A stretch of 64,000 nt of DNA, taken from positions 124,001-188,000 of the forward strand of contig NZ_FRCM01000001.1 of NCBI RefSeq assembly GCF_900142915.1. Reading direction: 5' to 3'. Below are positions 1 through 9,600 of the stretch, in pieces. A program made the position numbers and the translations under genes. Below the pieces are notes generated by a model. It was not told the origin of the DNA and did no database searches. It saw nothing but the letters and a program-made list of their open reading frames with translations. Position 1 is the first letter of the stretch, and every line of letters begins with the position of its first letter. The DNA is from Mucilaginibacter sp. OK098 (GTDB lineage: Bacteria > Bacteroidota > Bacteroidia > Sphingobacteriales > Sphingobacteriaceae).

Positions 1-327
1 AGTTATGCCCACACTGGTGATAATGCCAATGCTTTAATTTATTTGAATCAGTTAGCAAAACAACGCGATCCGGCATTTACAGGGTACGCTTCAACCGGTG
101 CACAACTGATAACTGATATACTTAATGAAAGAAGAAAAGAGCTTGCCTTTGAGGGCTTGAGGTACTTTGATTTTACCAGGTTAAACCTGCCAATTGATCG
201 CCCTCAGCAGGATGATTCAGCACCATCACTTGAAAATATCCCCGTTGGGTTTAACAAACGGATCTTGCCAATTCCGCAGGCCGAAATTGATGCCAATTCA
301 AATACAAAACAAAACCCCGGCTATTAA
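1..327 (+). CDS. SusD/RagB family lipoprotein, C-terminal part (5' end outside window)
   Basis: The frame is open from the first base, so this is the last 108 codons of a longer gene, not an ORF starting at the TTG at 43. The text NERRKELAFEGLRYFDFTRL and the end IPQAEIDANSNTKQNPGY are the usual C-terminal signatures of SusD-like glycan-binding outer-membrane lipoproteins; the two intact plus-strand SusDs in this window end the same way. SusD caps the SusC TonB-dependent channel and delivers glycan to it, so a susC should lie just outside the window. A strong hairpin terminator follows 20 bases after the stop. Family is certain; substrate cannot be told. Confidence 0.93.
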   Translation, partial: SYAHTGDNANALIYLNQLAKQRDPAFTGYASTGAQLITDILNERRKELAFEGLRYFDFTRLNLPIDRPQQDDSAPSLENIPVGFNKRILPIPQAEIDANSNTKQNPGY

Positions 328-347
328 AATTGATAGTGAAAAAATGA

Positions 348-382
348 AGCAGGCTGATTATCAGCCTGCTTTTGTTGTTTTT
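348..382 (+). terminator. Rho-independent terminator after the susD fragment
   Basis: AGCAGGCTGA (348-357), a TTA loop and TCAGCCTGCT (361-370) form a perfect 10-bp stem followed by a T-rich tract. It ends the SusC/SusD transcript entering from the left. Confidence 0.85.
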
Positions 383-510
383 ATAATGGATGTTTATATT
401 ACTTTTTATAGGGTGATTTTCACATGTTTAGCTAAGCGCCAATAGTTTATGTTTGCAATACCACCAGATAGTTTGTCGTTAAACATTTGGTCAGTTAATA
501 GTTAATAAAA

Positions 511-542
511 AAAGTCAGCCACGCGAGGTGGGTGACTTTTTT
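511..542 (+). terminator. Second hairpin with flanking A and T runs (bidirectional terminator)
   Basis: An A run, GTCAGCCAC (514-522), loop GCGAG, GTGGGTGAC (528-536) and six T. The 9-bp stem has one mismatch. The A run on one side and T run on the other suit termination on either strand. Apart from the two terminators, 328-633 holds nothing else recognisable. Confidence 0.6.
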
Positions 543-633
543 CGTGTATATATAACAATGAATAGTATTGATCCGGCGAATATGAAAGGTGCTGTGACCA
601 ATGATTAATTACCAATGGCTAACCAGCAATTAA

Positions 634-822
634 CTAGGCTTTTGGCGATTTTTTAACACAGGTGGCCCTGGCAATTTTATTTTGATTGCAGCAGCATTTT
701 TTAACAGTAATTGTTTTATGGTCGGCATGGTAAAAAAGATCATACTTTGCCAGCTGACTACACTCCAAAAGCGAACTGGCAAGCAAGCCACCGGTTACTG
801 TGATAAATATTAAAGCTTTCAT
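634..822 (-). CDS. Small hypothetical exported protein, cysteine-rich (62 aa)
   Basis: Not a family I recognise. It starts MKALIFITVTGGLLASSLLEC, which reads as a short export signal; the LLEC tetrad is only a weak lipobox. A central triple cysteine (CCC) is followed by a basic, lysine-rich tail with one more cysteine. It lies alone between the terminators at 348-542 and the convergently placed permease gene end at 905. Bacteroidota often carry tiny exported proteins of this size, but coding is supported only by the plausible signal and the absence of another gene here. It could be a chance ORF. Confidence 0.35.
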   Translation of the reverse strand: MKALIFITVTGGLLASSLLECSQLAKYDLFYHADHKTITVKKCCCNQNKIARATCVKKSPKA

Positions 823-904
823 GTTTGGGTTGATTTAGTTTATATGACGATAATTATTGAAAATAATTACAATAAATGAATAAATAGTGATTTTCGCATA
901 TTAT

Positions 905-3286
905 TTACTCTGTTTTTAAGCTCTTTATCGGGTTAGCAAGCGCTGCTTTTACCGATTGGAAGCTTACCGTAAATAAAGTGATTGCTATAGCGCCCAAACC
1001 GGTTAATACAAAGATCCAGCCGGAGATTGTAGACCTGTAATCAAAGTGCAGCAACCAGTTGTGCATCAGGTACCAGGCAACCGGGGTTGAGATCAATATT
1101 GAAATGGTAACCAGCCTGATGAAATCAGTGGATAACATGCTCCAAAGATTAAATACCGAAGCGCCTAACACTTTGCGCACACCAATTTCCTTTACCCGCT
1201 GTTCAGCCATAAATGATGCCATCCCAAATAAGCCAAGGCAGCTGATCAGGATAGCCAGGCTGGCAAAAAATGCAGCCAGCTTACCCACACGCTGTTCATT
1301 ACCAAATTTTTTGGCATAAATCTGGTCAACAAAATTGTATTCAAACGGTTGCTCGGGATTAAAGCGCTTAAATATTGGCTCAATAGTTTCCACAGCTTTA
1401 TTTGCGCTTATTTTAGGGTTTATTTTAAGCAATACTGTGCTCCCCGGGCCCTTGTTAAGAAAAAATACTGATGGCTTTACCTGTCCATATGGCGAATCGA
1501 CAATAATATCCTTTATTACACCCACTATTTTGAATTGGTTTCCGTAATATTTTATATAGTCATTCACAGGGTTTTTAAGCCCCATAAATTTCACCGCAGC
1601 TTCATTAATCACCACTGCTGATGAGTCGGATATGAATTCCCTGGAAAAATCGCGGCCACCTTTAAATTGCCAGCCGGCTGTTTTGCCATATTCAGGTGAT
1701 ACTGCCGCTTGCTGAAAATCCACACTAAGGTTAGGGTCCTTATCTTTCCATTCAATAGCGCTTGTGCTGCCTGCCGATGAAGTAGGGGCAACATCGCCTT
1801 CGGCCATAGAAACTACAGCACCTGTTTTAAATAGCTCGTCTTTTACCGCTTCATAATTTTTATGGATATCCTGTGTCCCAATTGGAACAGATACCAAACC
1901 GTCGCGGCTATAACCCACAGGCCTGTCCTCGGCAAACTTTATCTGGCGGAAAACCACTACAGTACCAACAATAAGCGTGATTGATACTGTAAACTGAACC
2001 ACAACCAGTACTTTGCGCGGGATGGCGGCAAATCGCCCAACTTTGAATGAACCCTTTAATACTTTAACAGGCTGGAAAGAAGAAAGGTAAAACGCCGGAT
2101 AACTACCTGCTATTAACCCTGTAAGCAAGCTAAAGCCAATACTCAGCACCCAGAATAATGGCGAACCCCAAAGAATGCTCATTTGTTTATCGGCCACTTC
2201 ATTGAAAAATGGTAAGCTTAATTGTACAAATAGTACTGCCAGCAAAAAAGCAATAGCCACACATAAAAGGGATTCACTAAAGAACTGGTAGATCAGTTGT
2301 CCTCTCAGCGAACCTATTGCCTTGCGAATGCCCACCTCTTTAGCGCGTTTCTCTGACCGTGCGGTGCTTAAGTTCATGAAATTAATACAAGCCAGCAACA
2401 GTACAAATAACCCTATAATACCAAACATCCAAACATACTGGATGCGGCCGCCAACGTTTTTTCCACCTTTAAACTCATCATATAAATGCCATTTGTTCAT
2501 TGGTTGTAAAAAAAGGGCGGGCTTCTTTTTGGCAAGCATCGCATTTACTTTATGCAGCTTTACATCCCTTATTTTTAGTGATGTAACGGCCATGTCGGCA
2601 TTGTCGGCCATTTGTACGTATAAGGTACAAAAATTAGGTCGCCAAGGCTCGTTCATTGATTTTATATCATTGGCATTATAAAACATTTCCCACGACCCGA
2701 TAAAGCCAAGATCGGCAAAGGTTGAGTTTCGGGGCAGATCCTGGTAAACGCCTGCTACTTTTGCCAGGATCTGGTTATCTATTTTTAATGTTTTATTTAT
2801 AGGATCGGCATCACCAAAATAGGCTTTAGCTGTTGATGCAGAGATCAGGATAGATGTAGGGTCCTTCAAGCCGCTTTTAGCGCCTTTCAGCATCTCAAGG
2901 CTTAGCATTTCAGGGCCCTGCGTTTCCATAAAGCCACCGTTGCGGGTGATTTTTTTATTGTCAAGAGCTAATAAATGATTGCCCATACCTACCGCCATTA
3001 CCACATATTTAAAATCACTGCCATAGCTTTTTCGCAGTTCAGCAGCCAGGGGGTAGGGTACCTGTTCCCAGGTTTGTACCTCGCCGTTATTGGTAACGTT
3101 TTGTTTTACCTGGGCAATGTGATCGTAATTTTGAAAAGATTTATCAAAAGACAACTCATCCCAGATCCAAAGACCGATCAGTATAGCCACAGCCATACCA
3201 ACTGATAATCCTGCAATGTTAATAAAGGAGTGTACTTTGTTTTTAATAAGGTTACGCCAGGCAGTTTTGAGGTAGTTTTTGATCAT
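905..3286 (-). CDS. ABC transporter permease of the tandem FtsX / MacB-PCD type
   Basis: The 793-residue protein has the two-repeat organisation common in Bacteroidota. It has an N-terminal membrane anchor (about 20-42, after MIKNYLKTAWRNLIKNK), a MacB-like periplasmic domain, an FtsX core with three helices (about 280-430, motif STARSEKRAKEVGIRKAIGS), a second periplasmic domain, and a second FtsX core near the C-terminus (EQRVKEIGVRKVLGAS). The repeated E-V/I-G-x-R-K coupling motif marks where the ATPase docks. No ATP-binding subunit lies next to it, so it must pair with one encoded elsewhere. Such proteins act in export of small molecules or peptides, or in envelope stress; the substrate is unknown. 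Start ATG at 3286. It appears monocistronic. Confidence 0.9.
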   Translation of the reverse strand: MIKNYLKTAWRNLIKNKVHSFINIAGLSVGMAVAILIGLWIWDELSFDKSFQNYDHIAQVKQNVTNNGEVQTWEQVPYPLAAELRKSYGSDFKYVVMAVGMGNHLLALDNKKITRNGGFMETQGPEMLSLEMLKGAKSGLKDPTSILISASTAKAYFGDADPINKTLKIDNQILAKVAGVYQDLPRNSTFADLGFIGSWEMFYNANDIKSMNEPWRPNFCTLYVQMADNADMAVTSLKIRDVKLHKVNAMLAKKKPALFLQPMNKWHLYDEFKGGKNVGGRIQYVWMFGIIGLFVLLLACINFMNLSTARSEKRAKEVGIRKAIGSLRGQLIYQFFSESLLCVAIAFLLAVLFVQLSLPFFNEVADKQMSILWGSPLFWVLSIGFSLLTGLIAGSYPAFYLSSFQPVKVLKGSFKVGRFAAIPRKVLVVVQFTVSITLIVGTVVVFRQIKFAEDRPVGYSRDGLVSVPIGTQDIHKNYEAVKDELFKTGAVVSMAEGDVAPTSSAGSTSAIEWKDKDPNLSVDFQQAAVSPEYGKTAGWQFKGGRDFSREFISDSSAVVINEAAVKFMGLKNPVNDYIKYYGNQFKIVGVIKDIIVDSPYGQVKPSVFFLNKGPGSTVLLKINPKISANKAVETIEPIFKRFNPEQPFEYNFVDQIYAKKFGNEQRVGKLAAFFASLAILISCLGLFGMASFMAEQRVKEIGVRKVLGASVFNLWSMLSTDFIRLVTISILISTPVAWYLMHNWLLHFDYRSTISGWIFVLTGLGAIAITLFTVSFQSVKAALANPIKSLKTE

Positions 3287-3578
3287 GGTATTACGCGTTT
3301 GAGAATTAACGCTGCTAAAATTTCATGCCATGTTTGTAACGCGCTGATAATAATTATTTTATATGTTTTTTTATTGAATAGGATGTATCGTTTTCGTACG
3401 GTAGATTGTTCGGTTTTGGGTGGGAGAGGAGGTTATAAAGCTGTTTTGAAAAAGAGCCGACTTTTATATTGAACCCGGTCGTTAATATGCCAACTTCATA
3501 CCTGGGAAACCAGGTTTGAACGTAGCATAAGCCGGTTAAAACAACAACAGCGCTTGAAACTGATCTTAAATCAATTTC

Positions 3579-3761
3579 TTAAAACGACATTGGCCCATGA
3601 CCGCTGCCAAACGGAAACTTATTAACCCTGCCATGTGAATGATCACAATAAGAGTGATCCCGATATAATTTCTGAAATAGAATAATTGTATGAGCCGGTG
3701 ATTCTGGTTTACTAGCTTCAGTCTTATCAGGCTGATTAACTATAGTAGTTTTCTTCTTCAT
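3579..3761 (-). CDS. Small hypothetical protein (60 aa), His/Gly-rich C-terminus
   Basis: Unrecognised. The N-terminus MKKKTTIVNQPDKTEASKPE is charged and lacks an export signal. The C-terminal half is rich in His, Gly, Asp and Phe (DHSYCDHSHG, then FPFGSGHG). An AGAGGA sequence about 9 bases before the ATG is unusually Shine-Dalgarno-like for this genome, which gives some support for translation. A ribosomally made peptide precursor was considered, but no modification or export gene lies nearby. Treat as tentative. Confidence 0.3.
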   Translation of the reverse strand: MKKKTTIVNQPDKTEASKPESPAHTIILFQKLYRDHSYCDHSHGRVNKFPFGSGHGPMSF

Positions 3762-3918
3762 GATAACATCCTCTGAATAAATAGGTTTAGAAAATTGGTT
3801 ATACTAAGTTAAGCACAAAATCACGCATTTCAAATAACTATTTTAATTAAAATTATGTGACTCTATTAAAAAAGTTTAATGAAAATTTTGCCGCCGGCAT
3901 TTGTGTTGATTTCTATGA

Positions 3919-3926
3919 TATATTTG
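3919..3926 (+). promoter_or_regulatory. Bacteroidota -7 box before the esterase gene
   Basis: TATATTTG matches TAnnTTTG and lies 18 bases before the ATG at 3945. A TTTG at 3900-3903 is closer than the usual -33 spacing (15 bases instead of about 20), so only the -7 element is convincing. The resulting 5' leader would be very short. Confidence 0.4.
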
Positions 3927-3944
3927 TAAAAACCAAACACCACA

Positions 3945-5420
3945 ATGAAAAAATTTCTATTTAGCATTTTACTTGTCTCTTCAGTTGTTTTTAATGGATT
4001 TGCACAACAGTTTGAGGTGGCCTACGCTTCATCATCTAATCAAACATTTACCGGGTACGTTGTCCTTTACTTATCCAAAGAAAATAAGATTCCTAAAAGC
4101 AGTATGGTAGGGTTTGGGTCAGATCCTTGTTTTTCTGTTTATGTAAAGAATGTAAAGCCCGGTGCTACGGTTAAAATAGATGATAAAGCAGCCGGTTTTC
4201 CAGCTCTTTTATCGGACATTGAGCGCGGCCAATATTATGCACAAGTAGTGTGGGATAAAAACATGGGTGGCCGCACAATAGCCGAAAGTCCCGGAAATTT
4301 TTACAACGATCCTGTAAAGATCGATATAAATAAAAACACTAAAACAAGTTATTACCTTTATGCTGATAAAGTGGTTGCAGAGCTTCCCGCTTTTAAAGAA
4401 ACTGAATTTGTGAAAGAATTAAAGGCTCCCTCGGCGCTTCTTAGCAAATCCCAGGGTAAGCCGGTAACAGTTGATGCGGCAGTTATCCTTCCCAAAGAAT
4501 ATAATACAGAGCCCGACCGGAAATTCCCGGTCCTTTTCAAAGTTTCAGGTTATGGTGGCGACTATCATCGTTACTCAGGATATGCTATGCCAAGCACTCC
4601 TATTGATAGTGTGCCGGTAATAGTGGTTTATCTTGATGGTAATTGCCCTTTAGGACATAGTGTTTATGCAAACAGTGATAATAATGGCCCATGGGGCGAT
4701 GCTTTAACTACCGAGTTCATTCCCTTATTGGAAAAACAATTCAGGTGTAATGGCGCAAAGTTATTAACCGGGCACAGCAGCGGAGGGTGGACGGTAGCTT
4801 GGCTGCAAACGCATTATCCAAAGGTTTTTGATGGATGCTGGTCGAGCTCACCTGACCCTGTTGATTTCAGGAGCTTTCAAAAAATTAATATGTATGCCGA
4901 CAAAAATATGTTTTATGGTAAAGACAGTACTTTAAACCTGGTTGCAACAGTTGCCGGCTTTTTCCCATGGGCTACCATGAAAAATGTTTACCTGGCCGAG
5001 CAAGTAATCTATCGCGGTGAGCAAATGCACTCTTTTAACGCTGTTTTTAGCAAAAAAGGGGCCGATGGATTGCCATTGAGCATTTGCAATAGCGCCACCG
5101 GTGCCATTGATACCGCTGTTTTTTCTAACTGGAAAAAGTATGATATCTCTTTATATTTAAGAAGTAATTGGGAGCAAATAAAACCTGACCTGGAAGGCAA
5201 GCTCCGGATCTCGGTAGGTAAACAGGATAATTTCCTTTTGAACTATGCTGTTGTAATGCTGGAAGCGGAAATGAAAAAATTAAACTCAACGTTTCAGTTT
5301 GCTTATTATCCCGGGGATCATTTTACCTTATCAACGCCTGAATATGTAAAAGATGGCAATCACTTTTTAAAGCAGAAGTATATGGAATGGCAGGCAAAAT
5401 CAAATAAGAACGGTAAATAG
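3945..5420 (+). CDS. Secreted alpha/beta-hydrolase, putative esterase (Esterase D/enterochelin esterase type)
   Basis: A signal peptide (MKKFLFSILLVSSVVFNGFA, cleavage before QQ) puts the 491-residue product in the periplasm or outside. Residues ~25-165 form a beta-rich N-terminal domain. The C-terminal alpha/beta-hydrolase fold (about 170-485) carries the nucleophile elbow G-H-S-S-G with Ser278, the oxyanion-type segment FKVSGYGGDYHRY before it, and a late YPGDHF that supplies the likely catalytic His. This is the layout of the putative-esterase family (PF00756), which includes feruloyl/acetyl esterases and siderophore esterases. Neighbours give no substrate clue. Start at 3945 follows a -7 box and gives a clean signal peptide. 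Confidence 0.82.
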   Translation: MKKFLFSILLVSSVVFNGFAQQFEVAYASSSNQTFTGYVVLYLSKENKIPKSSMVGFGSDPCFSVYVKNVKPGATVKIDDKAAGFPALLSDIERGQYYAQVVWDKNMGGRTIAESPGNFYNDPVKIDINKNTKTSYYLYADKVVAELPAFKETEFVKELKAPSALLSKSQGKPVTVDAAVILPKEYNTEPDRKFPVLFKVSGYGGDYHRYSGYAMPSTPIDSVPVIVVYLDGNCPLGHSVYANSDNNGPWGDALTTEFIPLLEKQFRCNGAKLLTGHSSGGWTVAWLQTHYPKVFDGCWSSSPDPVDFRSFQKINMYADKNMFYGKDSTLNLVATVAGFFPWATMKNVYLAEQVIYRGEQMHSFNAVFSKKGADGLPLSICNSATGAIDTAVFSNWKKYDISLYLRSNWEQIKPDLEGKLRISVGKQDNFLLNYAVVMLEAEMKKLNSTFQFAYYPGDHFTLSTPEYVKDGNHFLKQKYMEWQAKSNKNGK

Positions 5421-5646
5421 TCAGGACAAACGCATTAAAATAACTCATTTTTCTTATGGTCCGCTAATCAAATTTGCAGGAGGCTCCGATGGAGCCTTTC
5501 AAACTTTTAGCAATTGTCTATAAACAGTCTGCTCCTCCGGAGCTTATTAATTGATTTTTCACTCCGGAGGAGTATCCTGTTTGTAGAAAATCGTAATATT
5601 CCTGTTTTGGCTCCATCGGAGCCTCCTTTTAATGCGTTTGCCCTGA
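5421..5646. repeat. Nested palindromic element with 20-bp terminal inverted repeats (REP/MITE-like)
   Basis: The ends 5421-5440 (TCAGGACAAACGCATTAAAA) and 5627-5646 are inverted copies with one mismatch. Inside lie GGAGGCTCCGATGGAGCC (5479-5496) and its exact complement (5609-5626), CTATAAACAG (5518-5527) against 5577-5586 with one mismatch, and CTCCTCCGGAG (5532-5542) against 5562-5572. The whole 226 bases could fold as one branched hairpin. No transposase is encoded. It fills the gap between the esterase stop and the oxygenase gene and may also end transcription. Confidence 0.75.
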
Positions 5647-5698
5647 GTAAATAGTTATAAATCGCGAATGGCTAAAGTTTAATGCTACCTTCACCGGA

Positions 5699-6292
5699 TT
5701 GGAACTTATATTTAATGAACTGATAGATAGTTACCTGGCCGGCCAGGTGGGTATTGCAAAGGATTTTTTAAATAGTACGCTCGCCGCTCATTTAACCCAA
5801 AATCTGCATGATCTTTATTGTGGCAGGCAACTGCTATCAGCAGGAACGGGGAATGATCAAATTATAAACCATGACAAGCTGTTAAGAAGCGATAAGATCT
5901 ATTGGTTGGACAAGATTCATAATGATCCTCATGAAAATGACTTTTTTAACCTTGTTGATCTTTTTGTAGCCTATTTAAACAGTACCTGTTATGCAGGCAT
6001 TACTGGCTATGAGTTTCATTATGCACTTTATGAAAAAGGAAGTTTTTACGGGAGGCATCTTGATCATTTTAAACATAATGGAAACAGGGCTTTTTCAATG
6101 ATAATGTACTTAAATAAAGACTGGGTAAGAGCCGATGGCGGCGAACTGCGGATCTATCACCCCGGTAAACTCCAGGATATCGAACCGATAGATGGTAAAA
6201 GTGTCTTTTTTAAAAGTGCTGACCTGGAGCACGAGGTGTTACTAACAAACAAACCACGGATGAGCATCACCGGCTGGTTAAAAACAAATTAG
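5699..6292 (+). CDS. 2-oxoglutarate/Fe(II)-dependent oxygenase (prolyl 4-hydroxylase-like)
   Basis: The double-stranded beta-helix iron site is complete: His120 and Asp122 in GRHLDHF, distal His178 in LEHEV, and Arg187 in RMSITGW for the 2-oxoglutarate carboxylate. This matches the SM-20/EGLN-like P4H family, cytoplasmic enzymes that hydroxylate protein or small-molecule substrates. Length of about 200 aa is normal. No in-frame ATG exists upstream of the conserved part; the frame is open from 5651, and the TTG at 5699 is the best start, directly after the palindromic element. The substrate is unknown and the gene seems to stand alone. Confidence 0.85.
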   Translation: MELIFNELIDSYLAGQVGIAKDFLNSTLAAHLTQNLHDLYCGRQLLSAGTGNDQIINHDKLLRSDKIYWLDKIHNDPHENDFFNLVDLFVAYLNSTCYAGITGYEFHYALYEKGSFYGRHLDHFKHNGNRAFSMIMYLNKDWVRADGGELRIYHPGKLQDIEPIDGKSVFFKSADLEHEVLLTNKPRMSITGWLKTN

Positions 6293-6559
6293 TACAAAGT
6301 CAGTCTTAAGGCGCAAGTCTTAAATCAAATTTTGATTTTTTCTCACTCAGAACTCAATACCTTTCGACTCAAGACCAAGTTGCTTAGGCAATAAACCGTT
6401 CGCGGTTGAAGCGATTTGCAAAAAAACATCCTTCTTTTCTTCACACAGATATTTGTACACCTTATCACCAGGTTGAGTTTCTTACCAGCATTGTATGATC
6501 AGTAAACTGGTTATCCCCAAATTGTTAGCAAGTCAGGTAAATTATTTTTATAAAAATAA
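6293..6559. other. Intergenic stretch before the first PUL
   Basis: The stretch contains degenerate AAGTCTTAA / ACTCAAGAC words of the kind scattered between Sphingobacteriaceae genes, but no gene, RNA or clear terminator. The promoter of the PUL starts at its right edge. Confidence 0.4.
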
Positions 6560-6590
6560 TTTGCATGTATCGAATTTGTTACTACCTTTA
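6560..6590 (+). promoter_or_regulatory. Promoter of the first PUL (susC)
   Basis: TTTG at 6560-6563 (within AATTTGCATG), a 19-base spacer and TACCTTTA at 6583-6590 match the Bacteroidota TTTG / TAnnTTTG promoter. The same TTTGCATG -33 context recurs at the internal promoter at 14127. Predicted start is about 6597, giving a ~50-base leader to the susC ATG. Confidence 0.6.
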
Positions 6591-6595
6591 TTTTA

Positions 6596-6613
6596 AGAAT
6601 AGAACAGAATAGA
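6596..6613 (+). promoter_or_regulatory. Candidate operator, copy 1 (AGAATAG direct repeat)
   Basis: AGAATAGAACAGAATAGA contains AGAATAG twice with 10-bp phasing and overlaps the predicted transcription start. An identical 18-base copy occurs at 14160-14177 in the same position relative to a similar promoter. The GntR gene at 11507 lies between the two sites and is the obvious candidate to bind. Confidence 0.55.
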
Positions 6614-6648
6614 ATAGATATTACAAACCAATTTAATTAAACCCAATT

Positions 6649-9600
6649 ATGAAAAAAAAAGTACCACCTAAAAAATTAGGCCTGTTTGCTTTATGCTGTA
6701 TTTTGATGCTGTGTTACCAGCAGGCTTTCCCCCAAAAGATCAAAAATGTTACGGGCCATGTTACAGATGAGCATGGTTTGGCATTAGCGGGCGTAGGCAT
6801 TTTGCTTCAGGGCACCTCAACAGGCACAACTACTGATCAAAATGGACTCTATAAAATTAATGTCCCTGAAAGTAATGCAACCCTTATATTCACCTACATA
6901 GGGTATATAAAAAAGATCGTTCATGTTTCTGGCCAATGGAATGGAGATGTGGCAATGGAGATTGACAGGAAATCAGGAGATTTGGGAGAAGTTGTTGTTA
7001 TTGGCTACGGAACCAGGAAAAAAGCAAACCTTACCGGTGCCGTTAGTACCATTAAAGGTGCTGAGCTTGAAAAATCGCCGGTTGCGAATGTTTCTAACAC
7101 GCTTGCGGGTGCTATTTCGGGGCTTATTGTAAATACACCCAGCGGTGAACCCGGTGCTGATGACGCCACTATTTTGGTTAGGGGTAAAGGCACCCTTGGT
7201 AATACCAGCCCATTGATTGTAATTGACGGAATCCCCGACCGTGGTTTTAACCGGATCGATCCGGCTGATATCGAATCTTTTACAGTGCTCAAAGATGCTA
7301 CCGGAGCTATTTATGGAGCAAGAGCTGCCAATGGTGTAATTTTAATAACTACCAAGAGAGGTACTGCAGGAAGACCGACATTATCCTTTACCTCAAATTA
7401 CTCCCTTACCCAGCCTACAAAGGTTCCTAAAATGTTAAGTTCATGGGAATTTGCACAATCTGCTAACGAATATAGTCAATTAGTAGGGCAGCAACCGCAG
7501 TATACGGCTGACGACATCCTAAAATATAAGGATGGCTCAGATCCCCTGGGGCATCCAAATACCAACTGGTGGGATGCGGTAATGAAAACATGGACACCGC
7601 AAACGAATAATATACTGTCGTTAAAAGGCGGTTCCGATAAAATTAAATATTACATCTCGGGGCAGCATCTTTATCAAAACAGCATGTATCAGGGTGGAAC
7701 AGACTATTATAAAAACGACAACGCCCGCGCAAATATTGACATTTCAGCCACGGACAATTTTAAAATAGGTGTTGATGTAATGTACAGGGATGAGTATAAA
7801 AATGGTGAAGCTCCGGGCTATGATGCAAACGGAATCTTCAGTCAGCTTTGGGCTGCATACCCATACCTGGTTCCGGTATATCCCAACGGAAAGGTAGGTG
7901 TTGGCATTGGCGGAGGGCCACAAAACAGTATGGTATATGTTCTGAACGGCGGTTTAGGCTTTACCCACAATAATTATGATTTTTTACAGACCAAAACATC
8001 ATTTAACTGGGCCTTACCAAAAGTTACACCGGGCTTACACCTGGATGGCTATTTTGCCTATGACGTAAATTCAACCCAGTATAAAGGATTTAATGCAACA
8101 CCGCCTCCAGCCTACAGCTATAATACAGCTACAAGTGGCTATACGGAAGTTACTTCCACTATTCCGCCGAATTTAAGTATTGGCAACAGTCAAACTACCA
8201 GCAGGCTGATCAATCTTAAGCTTGGATACGAACATAAATTTCAAAAAAACGCAATAGAAGCATTTGTTGCCTATGAGCAGCAACAACAAACTTATACCGA
8301 GCTGGACGCTTACCGAACAGGATTTTTAAGCAATAGCGTTACCGAGTTATTTGCAGGCAGTACAGTAGGCGAAACCAATAATTCTGTTACCACACAGTTT
8401 GCGCGCCAGAACTTTATCAGCAGGCTGTCTTATAATTACGACAATAAGTATTTATTAGATTATAACATGCGTTATGATGGCTCACCGAATTTCCCGGCCG
8501 GAAAACGTTTTGGTTTTTTCCCTTCATTATCGGGAGCCTGGCGGGTTTCGCAGGAGAGTTTCTTCCATTCATCTGTTATTGATGATCTGAAGCTGCGGGC
8601 ATCATGGGGAAAAACAGGTAATGATGCGGTTAACGCCTTCCAGTATATCCAAACCTATGGTTTGCAGGCCGGCCAGATCTCTCAATATTTGGGAGCCGGG
8701 TATTATTACGGACCAAATGCCACACAGGTACCGGGTTTTTTATTAGGCCCAACCCCTAATCCAAATATCACCTGGGAAGTGGCTACAACAACAAACATTG
8801 GTATAGACGCGCAATTGTTTCATGCATTATCTGTAAGTATAGATGTTTTTCATTCTTCGCGAAACAACATTCTTGTAGCGCCGGGTGCGGCAGTACCAGG
8901 TTATACCGGCCTTACTTTACCGGATGTAAATTCAGGCAAGGTTAATAGCAAAGGCCTGGAACTTGATCTGTCTTACAGCAAGAGAGTGAACAAGGATCTT
9001 TCCTTTAATATCAGCGGGAACTTGACGTATGCGGTTAATAAGGTTATCTATGGTGCAGAACCCGCCAACGTTCCGGCTTATCAGAAAGTAACGGGTTATC
9101 CTACTGATTCCTATCTTCTTTACCAGGCAGACGGCATTTTTCAAAACACTGCTGAGTTGAATGCCTATCCTCACCCAACAGGTACAGGAGTAGGCGACAT
9201 CAGGTATAAAGATGTGAACGGCGACGGTGTGATCAATGACTTGGACAAGGTTAGGAATACCTTATCAAGCACCCCCCAGATCCTATACGGCACCACAATT
9301 GGCGGCCGGTACAAAAACTTTGACATTACTATTTTTTGGCAGGGACAGGCAAGAGCCCAGGCCCTTTTAATGCCCGACGGCTTAAATATGGCTGAAGAGT
9401 TTTTTACGGGTCGCTGGCAAAAAGAGGGTGACAATACCTATCCAAGAACCTTTAATGGCCCCACAGAAAGAACTTATGGCTCAAATGCCTATCCGTCAAC
9501 TTTTTGGTTGCGCAGCGCTGCCTTCATGCGTTTGAAGAACGTGGAGATCGGGTATAATTTTTCAAAGGACCTGCTAAGCAAGATCAAGGTGCAGGCAGCC

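Larger units (their letters stand above)
3287..3944. other. Intergenic region with a small hairpin and one doubtful ORF
   Basis: This 658-base gap separates the divergent permease and esterase genes. I see a 6-bp hairpin with a GAAA tetraloop (3500-3515), the small minus-strand ORF at 3579-3761, and the -7 box of the esterase promoter at 3919-3926. No RNA gene or repeat is recognisable in the remainder. Confidence 0.5.

Noticed and set aside
43..45. TTG at 43 as gene start
   Set aside because: The frame is open to base 1 and codes SusD-like sequence before it; the gene begins outside the window.
905..3286. Complete ABC exporter locus
   Set aside because: Only the permease is present; no ATPase or membrane-fusion gene adjoins it.
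3579..3761. Ribosomally synthesised peptide cluster
   Set aside because: No cyclase, radical SAM, ATP-grasp or peptidase-transporter gene lies next to it; kept only as a hypothetical ORF.
6649..7000. TonB receptor signalling to an ECF sigma factor
   Set aside because: None of the SusC proteins complete in the window has the extra N-terminal STN domain, and no FecR/sigma pair is present.
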